Assembly (NCBI RefSeq): GCF_001894825.1
Contig: NZ_BCWY01000075.1
Coordinates: 1-44,837 of the forward strand
Origin: Rhodococcus jostii NBRC 16295
GTDB lineage: Bacteria; Actinomycetota; Actinomycetes; Mycobacteriales; Mycobacteriaceae
Direction: 5' to 3'
Length of the DNA stretch: 44,837 bases
In this document: one piece after another, positions 26,878-34,483 of the stretch
Numbering within the stretch: position 1 is the first letter of the stretch
Layout of the letters: each line of letters starts with the position of its first letter
Notes under the pieces: generated by a model
The model's input: the letters and a program-made list of their open reading frames with translations, nothing else
Database searches by the model: none
What the model was told of the DNA's origin: nothing
Position numbers and translations under genes: made by a program

Positions 26878-26897
26878 CAAAGTGAATATGCGCTAAC
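26878..26897 (+). promoter_or_regulatory. 18-bp island element, copy D, with TTGACA
   Basis: Positions 26880-26897 read AAGTGAATATGCGCTAAC, an exact consensus match. TTGACA at 26855-26860 lies 22 bp before TGAATA, as at copy A. It sits in the 195-bp gap before the MaoC-half gene, suggesting a second promoter inside the right arm. Confidence 0.6.
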
Positions 26898-26981
26898 CAC
26901 TCGACGAAGGTTGTTCCGAGTGGGTCCAGCGCAGGACCCCGATCCTGGCGGCAGTCGCCGCCCCTCATTCAAGGAGTTGCC

Positions 26982-27440
26982 GTGGCAAGTCTCGATCCCG
27001 GCATCATCGGCACCCGGATTCCCGAGCACACCGTGGAGGTCGAGCGCGGGCGACTGTCCTTCTTCGCCCGCGCCACCGGGCAGGACGACCCGATCTACAC
27101 CGATCCGAGCGCCGCGGCGGAGGCCGGCCACCGCGACCTGCCGGTGCCGCCGACCTTCCTGTTCTGCCTCAACATGGAGCGGCCGAGCCCCTCGACCTTC
27201 TACACGGACCTCGGCGTCGACATCCGCACGATCCTGCACGGCGCGCAGTCGTTCACCTACCATGCCACCGCGTACGCCGGTGACACCCTTCACTTCTCGA
27301 CCGAAGTCACCGACTGTTACGCCAAGAAGGGCGGAGCGCTCCAGTTCCTCGTCCGCACCACCGAGGTCACCCGCCACGGCGAGCCGATCGCCCAGCTCCG
27401 ATCGACCACCGTCATCCGCGACCCGAGAGCGTCCGCGTAG
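26982..27440 (+). CDS. MaoC-like dehydratase, N-terminal (non-catalytic) half type
   Basis: Hot-dog fold protein of 152 residues of the MaoC_dehydrat_N/HadA-HadC type. It begins GTRIPEHTVEVERGRLSFFA and includes DDPIYTD and a C-terminal RTTEVTRHGEPIAQLRST. It lacks the complete GDxNPxH active-site motif. Such subunits pair with a catalytic MaoC partner in (R)-specific enoyl-CoA hydration, as in HadAB or ChsH1-ChsH2. The likely partner is encoded at 30349, with three genes between. GTG 26982 has AAGGAG five bases upstream. Confidence 0.85.
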   Translation: MASLDPGIIGTRIPEHTVEVERGRLSFFARATGQDDPIYTDPSAAAEAGHRDLPVPPTFLFCLNMERPSPSTFYTDLGVDIRTILHGAQSFTYHATAYAGDTLHFSTEVTDCYAKKGGALQFLVRTTEVTRHGEPIAQLRSTTVIRDPRASA

Positions 27441-27500
27441 CCGTACGGCACGACGCCACAGAACATTTCATTCATCACGAACCGCGAGGAACAACACATC

Positions 27501-27926
27501 ATGGGAACTCTGGACGGAAAAGTCGCCCTCGTCTCCGGCTCCGGCCGCGGCATCGGCCGGGAAATCGCACTCAAGCTCGCCTCCGAAGGCGCCGCCGTCG
27601 TGGTCAACGATCTCGACCCCACACCCGCCACCCGGACCGAGCAGGACATCAAGGCCGCCGGCGGACAGGCCGTCGCCTGCGTCGGATCGGTGACGGAGGA
27701 CGGGTTCGCGGAACGATTCGTGAACACCGCCGTGGAATCGTTCGGCGGCCTCGACATCATCGTCAACAACGCCGGCTACACCTGGGACACCGTCATCCAG
27801 AAGATGACCGACGAACAGTGGGACACGATCCTGGACGTGCACCTGAAGGCGCCGTTCCGGATCCTGCGCGCCGCCCAGCCGTACATCAAGGCCAACCCGA
27901 CCGACTACCACCGCAAGGTCGTCAAC
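27501..27926 (+). repeat. Duplicated SDR segment, copy 1
   Basis: Codons 1-142 of this SDR are nearly identical to codons 1-142 of the SDR at 29513 (135 of 142 residues the same, and close DNA identity). The remaining parts diverge much more. Confidence 0.8.
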
Positions 27927-28304
27927 GTTTCGTCGGCCGCGGGAGTGTTCGGCAATCCCGGACAGTCCAACTACGCCGCCGCGAAAGCGGGCGTCATCGG
28001 ACTGACCAAGACCCTCGCCAAGGAGTGGGGCCGCTACAAGGTCAACGTCAACGCCGTCGCATTCGGTTTCATCCTCACCCGTATGACCGACGCGGTGTCG
28101 GGCGAAGACACGTTCGTCGAGATCGGCGGCCGCAAGATCAAGGCGGGTGTCAGTCAGGCGGTGATGGATCGGGTGAAGACGTCCAACCCACTCGGCCGCC
28201 CGGGCACGCCCGCCGAAGCCGCCGGAGCGGTGTACGTGCTCTGCGCACCGGAGACCGACTACGTCAGCGGCCAGTGCCTGAACGTCGACGCCGGTTCACG
28301 ATGA
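27501..28304 (+). CDS. SDR, probable (3R)-hydroxyacyl-CoA dehydrogenase
   Basis: Short-chain dehydrogenase of 267 residues. The NAD(P)-binding motif GSGRGIG is at 13-19 and NNAG at 89-92. The catalytic Ser lies in VSSAAG (144-145), with Tyr158 and Lys162. The usual catalytic Asn position is His114 (DVHLKAPF), as in the dehydrogenase domain of human HSD17B4/MFE-2. That favours oxidation of (3R)-hydroxyacyl-CoA, the product of MaoC-type hydratases. ATG 27501 follows GAGGAA. It starts 60 bp after the MaoC-half gene and 34 bp before the racemase-like gene. A close paralogue lies at 29513. Confidence 0.9.
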   Translation: MGTLDGKVALVSGSGRGIGREIALKLASEGAAVVVNDLDPTPATRTEQDIKAAGGQAVACVGSVTEDGFAERFVNTAVESFGGLDIIVNNAGYTWDTVIQKMTDEQWDTILDVHLKAPFRILRAAQPYIKANPTDYHRKVVNVSSAAGVFGNPGQSNYAAAKAGVIGLTKTLAKEWGRYKVNVNAVAFGFILTRMTDAVSGEDTFVEIGGRKIKAGVSQAVMDRVKTSNPLGRPGTPAEAAGAVYVLCAPETDYVSGQCLNVDAGSR

Positions 28305-28338
28305 CCCGGACCGATTCCCCTGCCAAGGAGCGCTTCTC

Positions 28339-29484
28339 ATGAGCACTGACGCCACCACCGCCGCGAGCGGCCCCCTCACCGGACTGCGGATCGTCGAGCT
28401 CGGCGGGATCGGGCCGGGCCCGTTCTGCGGTATGTTGCTCGCCGATCAGGGCGCGGACGTGATCCGCATCGACCGGCACACCGAGGTCGGGACCCGATCC
28501 GGACATCCTGTGCTGCATCGCAATCGGCGGTCCGTCGCCCTGGACCTGAAGAATCCGCGTGACGTCGAGACCGTGCTGAAGATCATCGACACCGCCGACG
28601 CGGTGATCGAGGGCTTCCGGCCCGGTGTCACCGAACGACTGGGCCTCGGGCCCGACATCTGCCTGGCCCGGAATCCCGGGCTGGTGTACGGCCGCATGAC
28701 GGGCTGGGGCCAGGACGGGCCGCTGGCGCAGGAGCCGGGCCACGACATCAACTACATCGCCTTGACGGGCGCCCTCGGCGCAATGGGCTCGGACGGTGAC
28801 GTTCCCCCGGTGCCGTTGAACCTGATCGGCGACATGGGCGGCGGCGGAATGCTTCTAGCCCTGGGGATGACGACGGCGATGCTCCGGTCCCGTATCGACG
28901 GCCGCGGACAGGTGGTCGATGCGGCGATGACCGACGGCACCGCGGTGCAGCTGGCCCTGATCCACGGTCTGCTCGCCCGCGACCGGTGGGTGGACCGGCG
29001 GGCGTCGAACATGTTCGACGGCGCGGCGCCATTCTACCGGACATACCGTTGCGCGGACGGACGATTCGTGGCCGTCGGCTGCGTGGAGCCCCGGTTCTAT
29101 GCCGCGATGCTCCGGGTGCTGGACCTGACCGACGACCTGCATTTCGCCAGGCAACACGACCGCGACGCCTGGCCGACGATGGCCGAACGACTGTCCCAGG
29201 TCTTCTCGACCCGGACCCGCACCGAGTGGGAGTCGATCTTCGACGGACAGGGCGCGTGTGTCTCTCCTGTCCTGACCCTCACCGAGGCCGCCGCGCACCC
29301 GCACAACGTGAGCCGCGGAACCTTCGGCACCTTCGGTGACGGTTTCGTGCAACCCTCCCCCGCACCCCGCTACCTGGGAACGCCCGCTTCGGCGCCCACA
29401 CCCGCGCCGGACGTCGGCGCCCACACCCGCGAGGTCCTCGCCGAGATCGGCGTCGACGCCGGCGCCGCGGCAGCCCTCGCCTGA
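28339..29484 (+). CDS. CaiB/BaiF protein, alpha-methylacyl-CoA racemase-like
   Basis: Family III CoA-transferase fold protein of 381 residues, closest in pattern to alpha-methylacyl-CoA racemase (AMACR; MCR of Mycobacterium tuberculosis). The N-terminal ELGGIGPGPFCGMLLADQGA is typical. The racemase catalytic residues are all seen: His135 in GHDINY, Asp165 in GDMGGGG and Glu250 in GCVEPRF. The enzyme would switch 2-methyl configuration so that a branched acyl-CoA can be dehydrogenated. This suggests that the island degrades a methyl-branched or isoprenoid side chain. AAGGAG precedes ATG 28339. A CoA-transferase reaction remains possible. Confidence 0.92.
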   Translation: MSTDATTAASGPLTGLRIVELGGIGPGPFCGMLLADQGADVIRIDRHTEVGTRSGHPVLHRNRRSVALDLKNPRDVETVLKIIDTADAVIEGFRPGVTERLGLGPDICLARNPGLVYGRMTGWGQDGPLAQEPGHDINYIALTGALGAMGSDGDVPPVPLNLIGDMGGGGMLLALGMTTAMLRSRIDGRGQVVDAAMTDGTAVQLALIHGLLARDRWVDRRASNMFDGAAPFYRTYRCADGRFVAVGCVEPRFYAAMLRVLDLTDDLHFARQHDRDAWPTMAERLSQVFSTRTRTEWESIFDGQGACVSPVLTLTEAAAHPHNVSRGTFGTFGDGFVQPSPAPRYLGTPASAPTPAPDVGAHTREVLAEIGVDAGAAAALA

Positions 29485-29512
29485 CGACTACACGAACAGG
29501 ACGTACGACACC

Positions 29513-29938
29513 ATGGGAACTCTCGACGGAAAAGTCGCCCTCGTCTCCGGCTCCGGCCGCGGCATCGGCCGCGAAATCGCACTCAAGCTCGCCTCCGAGG
29601 GCGCCGCCGTCGTGGTCAACGACCTCGACCCCGCACCCGCCACCCAGACCGAGCAGGACATCAAAGCAACTGGCGGACAGGCCGTCACCTGCGTCGGATC
29701 GGTATCCGAGGACGGATTCGCGGAACGATTCGTGAACACCGCCGTCGAATCGTTCGGCGGCCTCGACATCATTGTCAACAACGCCGGCTACACCTGGGAC
29801 TCCGTCATCCAGAAGATGACCGACGAACAGTGGGACACGATTCTCGACGTCAACCTCAAGGCCCCGTTCCGGATCCTGCGCGCCGCCCAGCCGTACATCA
29901 AGGCCAACCCGACCGACTACCACCGCAAGGTCGTCAAC
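29513..29938 (+). repeat. Duplicated SDR segment, copy 2
   Basis: Direct repeat of 27501-27926 about 2 kb away, with the CaiB-family gene between the copies. The copies are in the same orientation and could recombine to delete the racemase-like gene. Confidence 0.8.
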
Positions 29939-30316
29939 ATCTCGTCGACGTCCGGCTTCTACGGCAATGCGGGACAGGCGAACTACGGTTCCGCGAAAGC
30001 CGGGCTCATCGGCCTGACCAAGACCCTCGCCAAGGAGTGGGGCCGCTACGGGGTCAACGTCAACGCCGTCGCATACGGCTTCATCGTCACCCGCATGACC
30101 GAGGTCACGGCCGAGACGAACACGACGCTGAACATCGACGGGCGCGACATCCGCGTCGGCGTCAACCCCGACCGCATGGCGGCGATGGCAACGACGATCC
30201 CGTTCGGCCGGGGCGGCACCCCGAAGGAAGCCGCCGGAGCGGTGTACCTCCTCTGCACACCCGAATCCGATTACGTCAACAGCCAGTGTCTGGTGGTCGA
30301 CGCCGGTCGGGTCTGA
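29513..30316 (+). CDS. SDR, probable (3R)-hydroxyacyl-CoA dehydrogenase, paralogue
   Basis: Short-chain dehydrogenase of 267 residues and a twin of the gene at 27501. The same GSGRGIG is at 13-19, with Ser144-145, Tyr158 and Lys162. Here the catalytic Asn114 is present (DVNLKAPF). The first 142 residues differ from the twin at seven positions, while the substrate-loop region (about 195-235) is largely different, so the two probably share cofactor but not substrate. The ATG at 29513 lies 28 bp after the racemase-like gene. A longer open frame from 29336 overlaps that gene and is rejected. Confidence 0.9.
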   Translation: MGTLDGKVALVSGSGRGIGREIALKLASEGAAVVVNDLDPAPATQTEQDIKATGGQAVTCVGSVSEDGFAERFVNTAVESFGGLDIIVNNAGYTWDSVIQKMTDEQWDTILDVNLKAPFRILRAAQPYIKANPTDYHRKVVNISSTSGFYGNAGQANYGSAKAGLIGLTKTLAKEWGRYGVNVNAVAYGFIVTRMTEVTAETNTTLNIDGRDIRVGVNPDRMAAMATTIPFGRGGTPKEAAGAVYLLCTPESDYVNSQCLVVDAGRV

Positions 30317-30348
30317 GCGACAACTACGACGCAAGAAAGTCGGCTGAG

Positions 30349-30729
30349 ATGAATTCCGGAGACACCCTCACCCTCGAACTACCGAAGATCACTCGCTCCA
30401 CGCTCACCCTGTATGCGGGCGCGTCGGGTGACCACAATCCGGTGCACATCGACATCGACGCGTGCACCGCCGTCGGAATTCCCGACGTGTTCGCCCACGG
30501 CATGCTGTCGATGGCCTATCTGGCGCGATTGCTGACGAACTACGTTGCACAGGAACGTATCCGCTCGTACAGCGTCCGCTTCTCGGCGATCACACCGGTC
30601 AACTCGACTCCGTCTTGCACCGGGACGGTGGTGAAGGTCGAGAACGGTCTCGCCCACCTCGACCTCACCGTGACTCTGCCGGACGGAACGGTCACCCTCC
30701 AGGGGTCGGCCGTCGTCACAGCGAACTGA
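30349..30729 (+). CDS. MaoC-like (R)-specific enoyl-CoA hydratase, catalytic half
   Basis: Single hot-dog domain of 126 residues with the hydratase-2 motif YAGASGDHNPVHID (about 22-35), including the Asp and His of the active site. It adds water to 2-enoyl-CoA to give (3R)-hydroxyacyl-CoA, or does the reverse. It is short enough to need a partner, and the non-catalytic half at 26982 is the obvious candidate. The ATG at 30349 has only a weak ribosome site. It starts 32 bp after the second SDR and ends 13 bp before an ACAD gene. Confidence 0.9.
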   Translation: MNSGDTLTLELPKITRSTLTLYAGASGDHNPVHIDIDACTAVGIPDVFAHGMLSMAYLARLLTNYVAQERIRSYSVRFSAITPVNSTPSCTGTVVKVENGLAHLDLTVTLPDGTVTLQGSAVVTAN

Positions 30730-30742
30730 AAGGACATCGGAG

Positions 30743-31900
30743 ATGAAACGCACGGTCTACAACGAAGAGCACGAGGCGTTCCGGGACACGATCCGGACGT
30801 TCATCGCCAAGGAGATCACTCCCCACTACGCGGACTGGGAGGCGGCGAACCGCGTTCCACGCGACCTGTTCACCAAACTCGGCGACCTCGGCGCCACCGG
30901 CTTCGGCATTCCGGAGGAGTTCGGGGGTGCCGGCGACGCAAGCTTCAAGTTCCAGGCGGTCATGCAGGAGGAAGCTGCCCGCGCTGCAGTCGGATTCGGC
31001 CACTACTCGGTGAGTATCGGCATAGTGCTGCCGTATCTCCTGCGATTGGCCGACGACGTGCAGAAGAAGCGGTGGCTCCCCGGAGTGGCGTCCGGTGAGA
31101 CCATGCTGTGCATCGCCATGACGGAACCAGGCACGGGTTCCGACCTCGCGGGGATCAAGACCACGGCAAAGCTGTCCGAGGACGGTACGCATTACGTCCT
31201 CAACGGCGCCAAGACCTTCATCACCGGCGCGGTCAACTCGGAACTCTGCGTGGTCGTGGCCCGCACCTCGGCCCCCACCGCGGACGACCGCCGCCACGGC
31301 TTGAGCCTTCTCGTCGTCCCGACCGACAGCCCCGGGTTCGAATACGGCCGCAAGCTGGAGAAACTGGGTCTGCGGGCCAGCGACACCAGCGAGTTGTCCT
31401 TCACCGACGTGGTGGTTCCGGCGGAGAATCTGCTCGGCGAGCAGGATCGGGGTTTCTCCTATCTGGGGCAGAACCTGCCGCGCGAACGCCTGTCCATCGG
31501 AGTCGGCGGCGTCTCGTCCGCTGCCGCCGCAGTCCGATTCGCGAAGGACTACGTGACCGAGCGCAAGGTGTTCGGCAAACCGGTGTCGAGTTTCCAGAAC
31601 ACCAAATTCGTGCTCGCCGAATGCGCCACGGACGTCGAAGCAGCGCAGGTCCTCGTGGACCGAGGACTCGAACTGGACGATTCCGGCGAGCTCACCGCAG
31701 CCGACGCCGCACGGATCAAACTGTTCTGCACCGAAGTTACGGCGCGCGTCATCGACAAATGCCTGCAGCTGCACGGCGGCTACGGCTACATGCTCGAATA
31801 CCCCATCGCTCGTCTCTACGCGGACACCCGCGTCAGCCGCATCTACGGCGGCACCAGCGAGGTCATGAAGACCATCATCGCCAAGGACATGGGCCTGTAG
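30743..31900 (+). CDS. Acyl-CoA dehydrogenase
   Basis: FAD enzyme of 385 residues that introduces the 2,3-double bond. It has IAMTEPGTGSDLAGI mid-domain, QLHGGYGYMLEYP and the catalytic-base segment YGGTSEVMK at the end. It is a paralogue of the genes at 21742 and 34484, with the same length and MKRT-x-x-N/D-E start. Gene order places it between the MaoC catalytic half and the second thiolase. GGAG stands just before ATG 30743, with AAAGGAC further up. Confidence 0.95.
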   Translation: MKRTVYNEEHEAFRDTIRTFIAKEITPHYADWEAANRVPRDLFTKLGDLGATGFGIPEEFGGAGDASFKFQAVMQEEAARAAVGFGHYSVSIGIVLPYLLRLADDVQKKRWLPGVASGETMLCIAMTEPGTGSDLAGIKTTAKLSEDGTHYVLNGAKTFITGAVNSELCVVVARTSAPTADDRRHGLSLLVVPTDSPGFEYGRKLEKLGLRASDTSELSFTDVVVPAENLLGEQDRGFSYLGQNLPRERLSIGVGGVSSAAAAVRFAKDYVTERKVFGKPVSSFQNTKFVLAECATDVEAAQVLVDRGLELDDSGELTAADAARIKLFCTEVTARVIDKCLQLHGGYGYMLEYPIARLYADTRVSRIYGGTSEVMKTIIAKDMGL

Positions 31901-31946
31901 GCCCGCACGTCTGCCACCCGAATCCCCTAGTTCACCTGGAGTTCCC

Positions 31947-33113
31947 ATGCGCGACGCAGTCATTGTCGACGCCGTCCGGACCGCGGTCGGCAAACGGGGC
32001 GGTGCACTGTCCCGAATGCACGCGGCCTCGTTGTCCGCCCACGTGCTCGGAGCGCTCGCCGACCGGCTCCGGCTCGATCCGGGTCTCGTCGACGACGTGG
32101 TCTGGGGCTGTGTCGGCACGCTCGGCATGCAGTCGGGCTGCATCGCCCGGTCCTCCGTGCTCGCCGCCGGCTGGCCCGAGCACGTACCCGGCGTCACCGT
32201 CGACCGCCAGTGCGGGTCTTCGCAGCAGGCCGTGCATCAGGCCGCCGCGGGCGTGATCTCCGGACAGTACGACGTCGCGGTCGCGGGAGGCGTCGAGATG
32301 ATGAGCGCCGTCCCCCTCGGATCCGCCCGCGTCGCAGGTGATTTCGGTGAACCCCACGGACCTCTCGTCTGGGACCGCTACAACGGGGTGCGGTTCAACC
32401 AGGGCATGGGCGCACAGCTGATCGCCGACGAATACGGTCTCACCCGCACCGCGTTGGACCAGCATGCTCTCGATTCCCACGCCCGGGCGGCGGCCGCCAT
32501 CGACGAGGGCCGCTTCAAGGACCAGATCACCGCGGTCGACGTCACCGACGCCGAGGGCAGGGCATACGTCTTCGACACCGACGAGGGTGTGCGGCGCGGC
32601 GGCACACTCGAGACACTGGCACGCCTGCGTCCGGCGTTCGACGAGGACGGCACCATTACCGCGGCGAATTCGTCCCAGATCTCCGACGGGTCCGCGGCAC
32701 TGCTCATCACCACCAGCGAGTTCGCGAAGGAGCAGGGCTGGACCCCGATCGCCCGGATCCACACGGCGGTGGTCACCGGCACCGATCCCGTGACGATGCT
32801 GAAGGGGCCCATTCCGGCGACCGCCAAGGCATTGGCGAAGTCCCGGCTGTCCGTCGACGACATCGGCGCGTTCGAGATCAACGAGGCGTTCGCCTCGGTG
32901 TCCCTGGCCTGGCTGCGCGAGACGGGCGCGGACTACGAGCGGCTGAACCCCAACGGCGGTGCGATGGCGCTGGGGCACCCGATCGGCGGATCCGGCGCCC
33001 GGCTCATGACCACCCTGGTGCATCACATGCGCGACGAAGGCATCCGCTACGGGCTACAGTCGATGTGCGAGGGTGGCGGCATGGCGAATGCGACGATCCT
33101 CGAATTGCTCTGA
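31947..33113 (+). CDS. Thiolase (acetyl-CoA acyltransferase), paralogue
   Basis: Thiolase of 388 residues, same length and residue numbering as the one at 25620. Cys89 lies in DRQCGSSQQA, the GHP motif has the active-site His, and Cys374 lies in SMCEGGG. It ends the right-arm operon. ATG 31947 has TGGAG upstream. Its TGA lies in a short inverted repeat shared with the convergent tetR gene. Confidence 0.95.
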   Translation: MRDAVIVDAVRTAVGKRGGALSRMHAASLSAHVLGALADRLRLDPGLVDDVVWGCVGTLGMQSGCIARSSVLAAGWPEHVPGVTVDRQCGSSQQAVHQAAAGVISGQYDVAVAGGVEMMSAVPLGSARVAGDFGEPHGPLVWDRYNGVRFNQGMGAQLIADEYGLTRTALDQHALDSHARAAAAIDEGRFKDQITAVDVTDAEGRAYVFDTDEGVRRGGTLETLARLRPAFDEDGTITAANSSQISDGSAALLITTSEFAKEQGWTPIARIHTAVVTGTDPVTMLKGPIPATAKALAKSRLSVDDIGAFEINEAFASVSLAWLRETGADYERLNPNGGAMALGHPIGGSGARLMTTLVHHMRDEGIRYGLQSMCEGGGMANATILELL

Positions 33114-33147
33114 CGGCGAAGCGTCCTCGTTCGGGAGCTGCCGTCAG
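33110..33147. terminator. Convergent terminator candidate, thiolase/tetR
   Basis: CTGACGGC (33110-33117) and GCCGTCAG (33140-33147) form a perfect 8-bp inverted repeat. Each arm contains the TGA stop of one of the two convergent genes. There is no U-run. Confidence 0.5.
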
Positions 33148-34292
33148 TTGCCCAGCAGGACCGCGGTACCGATCTCGGCGAGGCGGTCCGCAAGATCCGG
33201 GCGACGCCGAAGCCTGCCGGTACGAACCGCGTTCTCCACCACGGTCAGTGCAGCGCTGACCGTGATCCTCGCCTCGGCCGGCGTGAGGCCGGGTTTCACC
33301 TCGTCCAGCACCTGCACCCACAGACCGAGATATTCGCGCTGACTCTGCTCGCACGTCTTGCGGAACTTGTCGGGGAGCTGGTCGAGTTCGCTGATCAACA
33401 CCCCGAGGAGGTGGCGTTCGGTGATCGCGAAGTCGATGTGCGCCTTCAGGAGCCCGATCAGGGCCTCTTCCGGGCTACCGGCCTCCGCCATCGCCTGCGA
33501 CGCCCCGAGCCTCCGGCGCTCTCCACCCCGCGACACGGCGGCGACGAGGAGGTCGACCTTGGCGTCGAAGTGGTTGTAGACGTTGGGACCTGTGGTTCCG
33601 GCGGCCTCACCGATCTCCTCGGTGTTCACGGACTGGTATCCGCGCTCGTCGAAGAGTCGGATCGCCTCGATCAGGAGCAGTTCGCGTCGCGGAAGAGTCA
33701 CGGAGACAGAACTGGTCTGCGGCTGGTCCCGGGACTCCGTGACGCCCAGACTCGCCTGACTCACCCTCTCGGCGAGGTCGTACAGCAGGGCCTCCATCTG
33801 CTTCCTCGCGAGCGCCACGCGGTGTCCCGAGACACTGCCGAAGACCGCGATCACGCTCCACCCCAGGAGGTACTCGTCGCCTTCGTGCAGTTCGGGACGC
33901 TCGGCGCGAATCAGCGAGGCCACCCGCGCGGCGACGTCTTTGACCTGCGTCCGCATGAGCTCGCGCTGTTCCGCCGGAAGGTGCCTGGCCTCGCGCTGCC
34001 ACAGCAGCGACAGCCCGCGGCGCCGCGACACGGATGACGACAGATTGGTCAGCAGCGCCTTCAGGTCTTCGGATTCCGAGACCGTGGCGACCAGCGAGTC
34101 GATGCCTGCCTGGACTGCGTTGTGCAGCAGATCGGGTTTGTTGCGAAAGTGGCGGTACAGAGCGGGAGCGGTGATCCCGACTTCGGCGGCGACGTCGGCT
34201 ACGGACACGTTGTGGTATCCGCGTTCGCGGAACAGGTCTCCCGCCGCGACGATGATCTGCTGCTTGCGGTCGTGGGGTCGGCGTACGACCAT
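33144..34292 (-). CDS. TetR-family regulator with two TetR DNA-binding domains
   Basis: Protein of 382 residues, about twice the TetR length. The first TetR_N domain is at about 10-56 (helix-turn-helix VADVAAEVGITAPALYRHF) and the second at about 201-249 (TEEIGEAAGTTGPNVYNHF), each followed by an all-helical region. One chain could thus bind two half-sites or two operators. ATG 34292 follows GGAGG. It is divergent from an ACAD gene. The gap carries a perfect 13-bp inverted repeat and a second palindrome, both candidate operators. TetR proteins of such clusters usually respond to an acyl-CoA, which is a family-based expectation. Confidence 0.92.
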   Translation of the reverse strand: MVVRRPHDRKQQIIVAAGDLFRERGYHNVSVADVAAEVGITAPALYRHFRNKPDLLHNAVQAGIDSLVATVSESEDLKALLTNLSSSVSRRRGLSLLWQREARHLPAEQRELMRTQVKDVAARVASLIRAERPELHEGDEYLLGWSVIAVFGSVSGHRVALARKQMEALLYDLAERVSQASLGVTESRDQPQTSSVSVTLPRRELLLIEAIRLFDERGYQSVNTEEIGEAAGTTGPNVYNHFDAKVDLLVAAVSRGGERRRLGASQAMAEAGSPEEALIGLLKAHIDFAITERHLLGVLISELDQLPDKFRKTCEQSQREYLGLWVQVLDEVKPGLTPAEARITVSAALTVVENAVRTGRLRRRPDLADRLAEIGTAVLLGN

Positions 34293-34350
34293 GCTGGCAT
34301 CCTCCGTGTCCCTGCGGAATCCCCTCGCCCGATGCCGATTTGCAACGACA

Positions 34351-34432
34351 TGAGGTAAGATTCACTTATTCGCGAAAAGAGCAAGCTCTTTCGCAATTCT
34401 TCCCAATCATCTGGTTAGGGAATCTTACCTCA
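34351..34432. promoter_or_regulatory. Candidate operators in tetR/ACAD divergent region
   Basis: TGAGGTAAGATTC (34351-34363) is repeated as a perfect inverted copy at 34420-34432, 69 bp away centre to centre. Between them is a palindrome with GCGAAAAGAGC (34372-34382) and GCTCTTTCGC (34385-34394). Confidence 0.6.
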
Positions 34433-34483
34433 CGTGCTGCCCGGCCCTGTCTCGCCGGAGCACTGACCGAAGGGACACCGACC

